Shown: piece after piece, positions 32,649-42,300 of the stretch
How positions within the stretch are numbered: the stretch's first letter is position 1
Layout of the letters: the number at the start of each line of letters is the position of its first letter
NCBI GenBank assembly: GCA_963971575.1
Contig: OZ020611.1
Coordinates: forward strand, 61,909,381 to 61,973,380
Length of the DNA stretch: 64,000 bases
Reading direction: 5' to 3'
Origin: Liopterus haemorrhoidalis
Lineage: Eukaryota > Arthropoda > Insecta > Coleoptera > Dytiscidae
Notes under the pieces: generated by a model
What the model was told of the DNA's origin: nothing
Database searches by the model: none
Seen by the model: only the letters and a program-made list of their open reading frames with translations
Position numbers and translations under genes: made by a program

Positions 32649-32792
32649 TCTAGTAATTTTTACAGATTGATTGAAGCTTTTGATCAATTTGTTCAGGAAA
32701 AGCCAACTTCAATATATAAAAAAATAGCTAATGACAACTTATAAAAATGAAAATTTCAGTTAGTTCCGCCTGATCGTTTGGAATAGCCTGTA

Positions 32793-33260
32793 TATTAAAT
32801 TTATACGAAATCTCAAAAAATAACATCATTCTGACCGGTTTGTTACAGCCTTTTGAACTGCCGAAGAAGAAACATTGTATGCTACATGTAAGGAAAATAG
32901 TTTATTGTCTTACTCATGTGATATTTTGACCCATAAGGAACTCGGCCTATCCTGTTTTCCATTCTGTTACTTGGAATAATAGGGTGGAAACTAAATTTTT
33001 AGAAATATTTTGAGCAAAAATTGCAATATTTTTAAAATATTCCTTACGCCAAATAATCCACACACCAAGAACTTTCATTTGATGCTCTACTTAAAATTAA
33101 AAAATAATTACTAAAATGAATATTTCTACGTTTTTTTCTCTTCGAAGTCTCAGTATTTATTCTATGCTGTTCAAATATCTGTGCAAGCCAAACTTCAAAT
33201 ATCCTCTTTTGCTAATTTGGCCGCAATTCTAATCTATTGTGCAGACGATAAAGAAGCAGA
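32793..33260. other. no gene recognised
   Basis: AT-rich spacer between the LINE-bearing element and the next mariner. Confidence 0.5.
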
Positions 33261-33262
33261 TA

Positions 33263-34438
33263 CGAGGCCTACGTTTTAAGATTTTACAAACACTTAGAAA
33301 GAAAAAAATTTTTTTTTGAACAAACTTGTTTCTTGTTTTTCAAAATTTTCGCCTTTATGATTTATACACTTTTGCATAAGTTCAAACCAATTCTCGAAAA
33401 AAAAAAAAAAAAAATCAAATCTGAAGTTGGTATCTCAAAAACATGGTTTTCGAAGGCTCAACAGCTCCTTGAGGTGATGAAAATCGCTGTCCACGCATTT
33501 TTTGTTTGACGTTGGTGAACAAAAAAAGTCGTTAGGGGATAAATAAGCTGAATATGGGCAATGAGACATTAATTCGATGTTTTTCTCCTTCAAATAATCA
33601 ATTGTTATGTGCGAGCTTGCATTGTCATGATGAAGAATGATGCGACGTTTTTGATTGTTTTTCCTGATTTTGTCGATGACTTCTGACAAACAAATTGTTG
33701 TATACCATTCAGTATTAACTGTTCTCTGATCCTCTAAACTAAAGGAATGGTTGCAACATTGCTACGTTCCAGTACAACCAAAGAAACAAGCATCATTTTC
33801 TTGGAAGTGTTTAGTGAACGAACAACTTTTGTGTGTTTTGGTTCATCTTGGAAGACCCAAACAGTGGATTGTTGCTTAGTTTCCGGTTCATATGAATAAA
33901 TCCAAGTTTCGTCACCTGTAACGATGTTATATACGAATTTTACAGTGCCTAGGTTAATTTTTTTTAGTATTCCCTTACACCAATCAACACGAGCCTTTTT
34001 TTGAGCTTGGGTCAAATTATGCGGAATCCATCGGAAACAGATCTTTTTCACAGCTAAATGATCATTCAAATTCGATGTATTGCAGTCTGCGATATACCAA
34101 AGGATGCCTCTATGTCACGGTAAGATACATGCGATCTTCAAACATTTTCCGCACAGCATCGATGTTTTTTTGAATCACAACCGATTTTGGTCGACCTTTT
34201 TTTATATATATATCCATTTTTATTACATCCATTTTTTCACAAACTTGTTTTTTAAACGCTCACTGTCAACAAACTAGTCGGTCAATTTATAAGCTGCCAC
34301 TGATTTCACAATAACAAATGTCATTTTACGAATTTACCAATTTACGAATACGAATTTACGATTTTACGAATGTAGTAATGACACATTTCAATATTACCAT
34401 CTAGTGGTCGTTCATAAAAGCATAAAAGGTAACCCTCG
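33263..34438 (-). mobile_element. mariner element, 1176 bp, both ends
   Basis: The left end CGAGGCCTACGTTTTAAGAT and the inverted right end CGAGGGTTACCTTTTATGCT sit next to TA (33261-33262 and 34439-34440). Same family as 13692-14395 and 57960-59531. Confidence 0.87.
33340..34270 (-). pseudogene. mariner transposase, multiple lesions
   Basis: Fragments include HLAVKKICFRWIPHNLTQAQ, KKARVDWCKGILKKINLGTV, IVTGDETWIYSYEPETKQQS (first catalytic Asp), FQDEPKHTKVVRS, then IILHHDNASSHITIDYL (second catalytic Asp), and NDFFCSPTSNKKCVD near the third site. There YSPDL has become YSAYL, and a few residues between the second and third sites appear lost. The N-terminal helix-turn-helix part is frameshifted. 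Confidence 0.83.
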
Positions 34439-34446
34439 TACATGAG

Positions 34447-34485
34447 GAACGGTGTAGGAGTTTATTATACCTACAAAACCCTAAT
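34447..34485 (+). mobile_element. orphan 3' hairpin of the (GACA)n DINE-1-like family
   Basis: ACGGTGTAGGAGTTTATTAT followed by ACCTACAAAACCCTAAT matches the 3' hairpin of the repeats ending at 57037 and 63964. The rest of the element is missing. Confidence 0.5.
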
Positions 34486-34489
34486 TAAA

Positions 34490-35118
34490 GAGTGATTTAA
34501 TTTGATTTGTATTGGTACGTGTATGACCTCCTTAATCTTCCCATAAGGATGTACCTAAATTCATTACACAACGGAACATAATATTACTTTCTCTTTTAAT
34601 AAGAAAGTATTTATGGAAAATATTAAAGATTCATATAAACACATTTCTTATTATATAATATGTATGTATGTACATATATATATATATATGTATGAGTGAA
34701 ACAAATTGTACACGTACACATTACTAAATTCAACACTGGTTGTGTCATCCTTCTCTGTTTAGAATATAGATGGCGCATATTGACGATTCAAAATCTTATT
34801 GACTTATGAAATAAAAAATATTTTAGCTATACAAACAGTTGATATTGAATCAAGTGAATTGTTTAGCAATAAAAAATAACTCATTTTTGTTTACTTTGGT
34901 TTTTAAGTGTGTAATTTTGTGGTAAATTGTTGAAATCATTGCTAACTGAATGAATATTTAAAAATGTTTCGTAAATTTTGACATATTTAAATTGTGTTCT
35001 TTTTCAGAAACATTTATTATGCTAGATTTTTTAATTATACAGGTGTGAATATCTCTCTCACTTAGTCTTTGTCAGTCGGGTTAACTTGCCACACAAAACT
35101 ATTTAATCTATTTTCATA
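34490..35118. other. no gene recognised
   Basis: AT-rich sequence with a short (TA)n stretch at 34674-34690; nothing else supportable. Confidence 0.5.
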
Positions 35119-35128
35119 TTATCTTTCT

Positions 35129-35376
35129 TGCCAACGGAGTGGTCGAGCGCATTAAGTCGTGCGGTTTTATACTGGAAGAAACAGTTTGGTCTGGGCGGTC
35201 GGTGGTTCGAGCCTCCTTCGTTGGTGATATTATTCGGGCGAGAATAATATGTTTACATTACTCTCATTTTCACAATCATTCACCTATCATCCAGGTGTAG
35301 GAGCTCGCCCCCTGGCATCGGCGATTAGCCTCGTTGCAGAAATAGGCCGATGTAAAATAAATAAATAAAAAAAATG
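35129..35376 (+). mobile_element. tRNA-derived SINE, 248 bp, with perfect 10-bp TSD
   Basis: A direct repeat TTATCTTTCT lies at 35119-35128 and 35377-35386. The head contains an RNA polymerase III A-box-like TGGTCGAGCGCATTAAG and a B box GGTTCGAGCCTCC. The body contains AGGAGCTCGCCCCCTGGCAT and the tail is (AAAT)n/A-rich. The tRNA-like head has an enlarged middle, so it is not a functional tRNA gene. Confidence 0.9.
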
Positions 35377-35386
35377 TTATCTTTCT

Positions 35387-35540
35387 AAGAAGCTTGTATA
35401 CTCATTATCGCTAAATATTAGATTTGTTAAAAGTTGATTGCGAGGAACGAGTGGGATCTGCTGGTAGGCTATTTGATAGCATTAAGAATTTCGTCTTGGC
35501 AAACGGGAAATTCCGACAGAAGCAAAATTCCAGATATTTA
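35387..35540. other. short spacer between SINE and RTE remnant
   Basis: No feature recognised; it may contain eroded LINE sequence. Confidence 0.4.
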
Positions 35541-35544
35541 AGAT

Positions 35545-35955
35545 AATACCAGTGCTGACATGTGAATCAGAGGCTTGGACAACAACGGAGAAACAAGGAA
35601 GCAGGATAAGAAGTAGCGAAATGCGGTTCCTACGGAAGATTCTATAAAATTGGATCGAATAAGAAATACAGAATTCAAAGAAGAATTGGGAATTATACCA
35701 GTAGAAGAAGGACAACTTAGGTGGTATGGTCATATCCAAAGGATGGAAGATAGTAGAGACACGAAGAAAGTTTACGAAGCCAGAGTGGAGTGACGAAATT
35801 AGAAGTGCACTAGAGTGAAGAGATACCCCCTGGAATGGCGAGAAGTAGGACAAAAAACAGGAAGTAATGGAAAAAGCTGTGGCAACGTGCTTCCACGAAA
35901 GAAGAGAACAAGTACAAGTAATAATCAAACTCTTCACACAAAGCCAAAGCGATTA
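35545..35955 (+). pseudogene. RTE-like LINE, eroded C-terminal RT/connection region
   Basis: Across frames it reads IPVLTCESEAWTTTEKQGSR, IRSSEMRFLRKI, RIRNTEFKEELGI, GQLRWYGHIQRMEDSRDTKK and VYEARVE. This is the order ETW-TT, EMRFLRR, RIRN, LRWYGH, RM, TRKVYEAR seen at the C-terminus of widespread insect LINEs. Several stops and frameshifts are present, so it is a remnant. Confidence 0.75.
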
Positions 35956-36674
35956 AGTAAGTAAAAGTTGATTGAAAGTCTCACTGAAACATTGTACGAA
36001 TAGTATAAAGCAGCATTTCTCAACCGGGGGGCCGTGAAAGCTTCGTCGGGGGGCCGCGAAGTCATATAAAATCGAAGCATGAAATTATAATAGAAAAACG
36101 CTCAATTTTGCAAGATATATTCATAAATATATGACATTTATATTCATTAAAATATAACTTTTAAACTTAAATAAAATAAATTATACTTATTTTGACAACT
36201 AGTTTAAGCTAATTAAAACGCTCCGCGTTGGAGGTACTTCAAGTACTTTCAAGTAGGTACGACTTGAACTTGCAATATTTTTTGTTATGCTCCGAGCTAC
36301 CGTTAGCTAAAGAGTAAGGATGCGAAAGTGTTCAAAATGGAACTTGGAACTTGGAACAATGGAACACTTGTAAATAAAAATTCTTGCAAGCCATTATAGG
36401 TAATCGTAACAGATATTAAAAACATGTGTATGAAAAAGTTGTTTTTTTTCAAAAGTTTTATCAAATTATACCCAACACACCATACGTTCCAAAAATCGAA
36501 GTCCTTAATATCCTGTACTTTCGGTTTATTCCGAAAATTTAAATACTACCATCCAATTATTTGGGTAAACTCTGGTCACCAAATTTTTTTCCCAACTTGC
36601 TCACGCATCGTTTTTCGAGAAAAATCGTGTTTCCTCTATCTTGATACACCTTGAGATCCCTCCCTCGCTCCCCG

Positions 36675-36677
<3 letters not shown>

Positions 36678-36737
<60 letters not shown>
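36678..36737. repeat. (TA)n microsatellite, left part
   Basis: Uninterrupted TA run of about 60 bp, the left half of a tract split by the LTR mini-element; it continues at 38108. Confidence 0.92.
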
Positions 36738-36741
<4 letters not shown>

Positions 36742-36911
36742 AGAACGCTTTATAGCGTTCATGATAATATCAATTAAAACACACAAATCCAAGCACATAT
36801 AAGCATTTATTACTACGTCTATTTACAATCTGTCACATATATGTCATTATGTTATGGTTACTAACGCAACATATTACAAAGGAGGTCCAAGAACTAGTTT
36901 TGACCTTAACA
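36738..36911 (-). repeat. LTR, 3' copy (minus orientation)
   Basis: Direct repeat with TG...CA ends, containing the palindrome AACGCTTTATAGCGTT near its left edge. Confidence 0.85.
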
Positions 36912-37050
36912 CGGCCGTCCTGATCTTGCCGCGTTCTCGCGGCATCATCTAAATTTAACTCAAAAATAAAACAACTTATTATCCTAACACGGCCGTCCTG
37001 CTCCTGCCACGTCCTCGCGGCATCTTCAGAATTTAATAACTGCAAAATAA
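36912..37050. repeat. about 80-bp tandem duplication inside the LTR mini-element
   Basis: CACGGCCGTCCTG, TGCC.CGT.CTCGCGGCATC and a following AATTTAA-AAAATAAAAC segment occur twice. On the minus strand both copies translate to DAARTxQxQDGRV. Confidence 0.75.
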
Positions 37051-37082
37051 AACAGAGTAAACGAAAACATAATGCTTGTTTT

Positions 37083-37442
37083 GCCCGTCTCCTTGAGGTT
37101 CCTGACCATCCAGAGTTTCACTGAACTCCTTGAGGTCCTTGAACTTTCAGCGTCGAACAAAACAAACACGTCTCCTTGAGGTCCCTGACCATCCAGAGTT
37201 CCTCTGAACTCCTTGAGGTCCCTGACCATCCAGAGTCAACAAGACGAACACGACCATTTTAGGTCCAACAACTCCTTGAGGTCCCTGACCATCCAGAGTT
37301 CCTCTGAACTCCTTGAGGTCCCTGACCATCCAGAGTGAAACAAAACAGACACAACTCTTTGAGGTCCCTGACCATCCAGAGTTCCTCTGAACTCCTTGAG
37401 GTCCCTGACCATCCAGAGTCAACCAAAACAAACACAACTCTT
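37083..37442. repeat. coding-like minisatellite (CTCCTTGAGGTCCCTGACCA core) in the LTR mini-element
   Basis: A core of CTCCTTGAGGTCCCTGACCA followed by TCCAGAGT occurs about eight times, arranged in pairs about 37 bp apart with a longer spacer between pairs, so the higher-order unit is about 85-120 bp. On the minus strand it stays open as repeats of LDGQGPQG and SGWSGTS. Whether it is ever translated is unknown. Confidence 0.82.
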
Positions 37443-37933
37443 TGAATTACTTCGTTAAGTCTTTATCCAAAATTTCTAAATTATCAAGAACAAATTATAA
37501 ATACCATACCTCATTATTCTCTTATTATTTGGCGTCAAATTTCTATATTACCTTTAGCTTATTCTTTATTTAACCTTTGCAATGTTATCGGAAAATTTAT
37601 TTGCATCTTGTAGTGTTTTACAGTCCTTGCTATTAGTTTTAATGTACTTTATCCAAATTCATTCTAGAACATTTCAACTTCTACGTATCACTGTGGCTCA
37701 CCATAATATGGGTACGCAATGTTCTGGGGTTAATTATTTTTTTATAGTTTAATTATAATATAGCACTTGTGTTTTCCATTTTAAAAACTCTTGTTAGCCA
37801 ATTTTGACATTTATTTTGTCAACTGTCAATCTTTCTGTCATTTTCACTTTTTCAATCATTTTCAAAATATTTTATGTATGGAACAATAAAAACTGACCAA
37901 AATTAGTTGTAGGTGTAGGCATCCCACTTCTGA

Positions 37934-38103
37934 TGTTAGAACGCTTTATAGCGTTCATGATAATATCAATTAAAACACACAAATCCAAGCACATATAAGC
38001 ATTTATTACTACGTCTATTTACAATCTGTCACATATATGTCATTATGTTATGGTTACTAACGCAACATATTACAAAGGAGGTCCAAGAACTAGTTTTGAC
38101 CTT

Positions 38104-38107
<4 letters not shown>
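37934..38107 (-). repeat. LTR, 5' copy (minus orientation)
   Basis: Matches the LTR at 36738-36911 base for base by eye. Confidence 0.85.

Positions 38108-38166
<59 letters not shown>
38108..38166. repeat. (TA)n microsatellite, right part
   Basis: Continuation of the TA run split by the LTR mini-element. Confidence 0.92.
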
Positions 38167-38168
<2 letters not shown>

Positions 38169-38169
38169 A

Positions 38170-38194
38170 CAGGGCCGGCGGTTGGGAAACACTG
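38170..38194. mobile_element. hAT-type terminus without a partner
   Basis: GGCGGTTGGGAAACACTG is a typical hAT right end, preceded by CAGGGCC. No TSD match to the left end at 36011, so it may be a relic of an additional hAT layer. Confidence 0.4.
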
Positions 38195-38198
38195 CTCC

Positions 38199-38393
38199 AG
38201 GTAACTATCTGACAGATAAGGTTATATGATACTTTCTGTGCTGAATAAATGTCATCCCGTCTTTCAATACAAATTTATCTATCGAATAGTTATCTAACGG
38301 ATAATGAGACTGATGTATTGAATTCACTGCTTGGTAATGACATTTATTCAGAAGATTAAGTTCCAGATAACATTATCTGTCGGATAGTTACCT
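38199..38393. mobile_element. foldback MITE, 195 bp
   Basis: AGGTAACTATCTGACAGATA pairs with the inverted AGGTAACTATCCGACAGATA. Similarity continues through GTTAT and CTGAATAAATGTCAT, giving arms of about 60 bp. No convincing TSD. Noncoding. Confidence 0.75.
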
Positions 38394-38399
38394 ATTGGT

Positions 38400-39305
38400 T
38401 TAAATGAAGGTGGAAAGACCGGGCCTTAAGGTCATAATGCCCGGAGGGGGGGAACCTTAGCCCTCTAAATGAACCCGTAAATAAAAAAAATAACCTGTAT
38501 AAAATTCTTGAAAGATAACTCCATTATACTTCCAATAGTAATTTTCATCCCTTTCTGAGATCTCAGAATTATAATTGATAGCCCAAAAGTCATCCTATTA
38601 TCACCTCTGTCCTCCCATTTTACCATATAGGCCGTGTTTCCAATGCTATAGCTCTGAAATTTTAATAAATCCTCACTCAAAATGTTTAACTATTTATATA
38701 AAGATACAAAGTAACAAAATATAAACTATTTTAGATCATGTAGTACCAAGTAACTTCCAAATTTAACGTTATACCTCATCTTCAATAATAAAAAAATAGT
38801 GTATTGGGCCCGGTAGTTCAATTTCAACCACCTGTATACTATTGATAAAATATTAATATATGTGTTTATTCTCATAAAGAATTATTTTAAGCAATTCTGT
38901 TCCTTATGTATTAATTGTTAATGACTATATTCCTTAATGAGCTTTATCAGGATTAACCATCTTGATATGTAGTGATACGTGATTTTTGCAAGTGGCGTCT
39001 TCATTTTTTTCTGACGTTTTTAGTTATTTTTAAGTGATAAAAGTGCAGAAAATACTTGAAATAGTGTGTTATAGTGTGGGCTTTAGTATTTGGACTCCAT
39101 GCAGATCAAAATTGGAGCGACTGGAAAGGTATTTGTAGAAATTTTTGTTAATTTTATAATGTAAGTCATTGTTATGTAGAATGTGCTTCTATGGACAATA
39201 TAGAAACACATATGTACATGCATACACTATCGGCTATAACTAGAGAAACAAAACTATTTTTAAATCATTTTCATAAATCCCGATTATTGACTAAATGTAT
39301 TGATA
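38400..39305. other. no gene recognised (interior of hAT-4)
   Basis: Contains isolated GGGCC-rich words at 38422-38455 and 38805-38815 but no readable coding frame. The frame at 38465-38680 has no known motif. Confidence 0.45.
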
Positions 39306-39389
39306 CATCTATATATATAAAAGGCAGTGTCCTGACTGACTGACTCACTCATCACCGCCCAGCCCAAACCCCTGGGCCTAGAAACTTGA

Positions 39390-42300
39390 AATTCGGAGAG
39401 TACATTCCCTTCATGATGTAAGCACCCAATAAGAAGGGATTTTTCGAAATTCCACTCCTAAGGGATGAAAAGGGGTGAAATGTGATTTCACGAATTACTT
39501 AATATCTCTTAGGGCCGATGGGATATCGACTTAGTTTTTGCTTACAAGTATTACCCATACAAATGCCGAAAAACCAATTTCGGGATATTGCCCTAATCAA
39601 CCCCTAAAGGGGTGAACCTACAATCGGGGTGGATTATACATCCCGTTGTATTTCCTGTGTTCGTTTAGTTGCAAGATTACTTTTTGGCACATAGGTGTCT
39701 TTTTAAAATATCTCGAAATGGTATTGACAGTTTTTTGAAATTTCACCCCTAAAGGGTGAAAAGGGGTGAATTGTGATTTTAAGGATTCTTTAATATCTCT
39801 TAGGACCAATAAGATATCGACTTGCTTTTTGCTTACAAAGATTACCCATACAAATACCGAATCACCAATTTCAGGATTTTGTCCTAATCAACCCCTAAAG
39901 GGGTGGATCTACAATCGGGGTGAATTACACATCCCGTCGTAATTCCTGTGTTCGTTTAGTTGCAACATTACTTTTTGGCACATAGGTGTCTTCTTAAAAT
40001 ATCTCGAAATGGGTTTGACAGTTTTTTAAAATTCCACCCCTAAGGGTTGAAAAGGGGTGAATTGTGATTTCAAGGATTCCTTAATATCTCTCAGGATCAA
40101 TAAGATATCGACTTACTGTTTGCTTGCAAAGATTATCCATACAATTACCGAAAAACATATTTCAGGAATTTGTCCTAATCAACCCCTAAAGGGGTGGATC
40201 TACAATCGGGGTGAGTTATACATTCCGTCGTATTTCCTGTGTTCGTTTAGTTGCAACATTACTTTTTAGCACATAGGGGTATTTTTAAAATATCTCGAAA
40301 AGATTTTGGTAGTTTTTTAAAATTTCACCCCTATAGGATGAAAAGGGGTGAATTATGATTTCAAGTATTCCTTAATATCTCTTAGAACCAATAAGATATC
40401 GACTTGCTTTTTGCTTACAAAGATTACCCATACAAATACCGAAAAACTTATTTTAGGTTTTTGTCCTAATCAACTCCTAAAGGGATGCATCTACAATCGG
40501 GGTGAATTATACATCCCGTCGTATTTCCTGTGTTCATTAGTTGCAGCATTACTTTTTGGCACATAGGTGTATTTTTAAAATATGTCGAAATGGGTTAGAC
40601 AGTTTTTTTAAATTTCACCCCTAAGGGTTGAAAAGGGGTGAATTGTGATTTCAAGGATTCCTTAATATCTCTTAGGACCAATAAGATATGGACTTACTGT
40701 TTGCTTGCAAAGATTACCCATACAATTACCGAAAAACTTATTTCAGGAATTTGTCCTAATCAACCCCTAAAGGGGTGGATCTACAATCGGGGTGAGTTAT
40801 ACTTTCCGTCGTATTTCCTGTGTTCATTTAGTTGCAACATTACTTTTTAGCACATACATAGGTGTCTTTTTAAAATATCTCGAAAAGATTTTGATAGTTT
40901 TTTAAATTTCACCCCTAAAGAGTGAAAAGGGGTGAATTGTGATTTCAAGGATTCCTTAAATCTCTTAGGGCCAATAAGATATTGCCTTGATTTTTGCTGA
41001 CAAAGATTACCCATACAAATACCGAAAAATATATTTCAGGATTTTGTCCTAATCAACCCCTAAAGGATGGATCTACAATCGGGGTGAATTATAAATCCCG
41101 TCGTATTCCCTGTGTTTATTGAGATATAAGGGCACATAGGCGTCTTTTCAAAATATCTCGAAATGGTTTTGACAACTTTTTTAAATTTAACCCCTAAAGG
41201 GCGAAAAGGGGTGATATGTGATTTCAAGGATTATTTAATATCTCTTAGGACCAATAAGATATCGACTTGCTTTTTGCTTACGAAGATTACCCATACAAAT
41301 ACTGAAAAACTTATTTCAGGATTTGGTCCTAATCAACCCCTAAAGGGATGGATCTACAATCAAGGTGAATTATACATCACGTCGTATTTCCTCTGTTCGT
41401 TTAGTTGCAACATTAATTTTTGGCACATAGATGTCTTTTAAAAATATCTCGAAATAGTATTGACAGTTTTTTTTTAAATTTCACCCCTAAAGGGTGAAAA
41501 GGGGTGAATTGTGATTTCAAGAATTCCTTAATATCTCTTAGGGCCAATAAGATATTGACTTGCTTTTTGCTTACAAAGATTACCCATACAAATACCGCAA
41601 AATATATTTCAGGATTTTGTCCTAATCAACCCCTAAAGGATGGATCTACAATCGGGGTGAATTATACATCCCGTCGTATTCCCTGTGTTTATTGAGATAT
41701 AAGGTTTCTTTTTGGCACATAGGCGTCTTTTTAAAATATCTCGAAATAATTTTGACAACTTTTTTAAATTTAACCCCTAAAGGGTGAAAAGGGGTGAAAT
41801 GTGATTTCAAGGATTGTTTAATATTTTTAACACCAATAAGATATCGACTTGCTTTTTGCTTACGAAGATTAGCCATATAAATACCGAAAAACTTATTTTA
41901 GGATTTTGTCCTAATCAACCCCTAAAGGGGTTAACCTATAATCGGGGTGGATTATACATCCCGTTGTATTTCCTGTGTTCGTTTAGTTGCAACATTAATT
42001 TTTGGCACATAAGTGTCTTTTTAAAATATCTCGAAATGGTATTGACAGTTTTTTTAAATTTCACCCCTTTGGTAAAAAGGGGTGAATTGTGATTTCAAGG
42101 ATTCATTAATATCTCTTACGACCAATAATCAACCTCTCCTAATCAACCCCTAAACGGTGGATCTACAATTGGGGTGAATTATACATCCCGTCGTATTCCC
42201 TGTGTTTGTTGAGTTATAAGGTTTCTTTTTGGCACATAGGCGTATTTTTAAAATGTCTCGAAATGGTTTTGACAATTTTTTTAAATTTAACCCCTAAAGG

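Larger units (their letters stand above)
31158..32790. mobile_element. TA-TSD element with AAGTCTATTCC ends, carrying a LINE
   Basis: The left end AAGTCTATTCCAAAGGATTA and the inverted right end CAGGCTATTCCAAACGATCA continue into GGCGGAACTA-like text. TA flanks both sides (31156-31157, 32791-32792). The element at 48524-48930 has the same TIRs. Nearly all internal length is an inserted LINE fragment. Confidence 0.75.
36738..38107 (-). mobile_element. small LTR element (TRIM-like), 1370 bp, identical LTRs
   Basis: Two 174-bp direct repeats, 36738-36911 and 37934-38107, start TGTTAG, end CTTAACA and are identical as far as I can read. The element sits inside a (TA)n tract, so the short TSD cannot be sized. 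On the minus strand the sequence after the 5' LTR is TCAGAAGTGGGATGCCTAC, a plausible primer-binding region. No gag or pol is present. Identical LTRs imply recent insertion. Confidence 0.85.

Noticed and set aside
36011..38194. hAT element with ends at 36011 and 38194
   Set aside because: The termini look compatible, but flanking octamers GTATAAAG and CTCCAGGT do not match, whereas 36011 and 45520 share GTATA.AG.
38940..39180. Possible first exon with a splice donor near GGAAAGGTATTTG
   Set aside because: No open frame, no conserved downstream exon, and it lies inside a hAT element.
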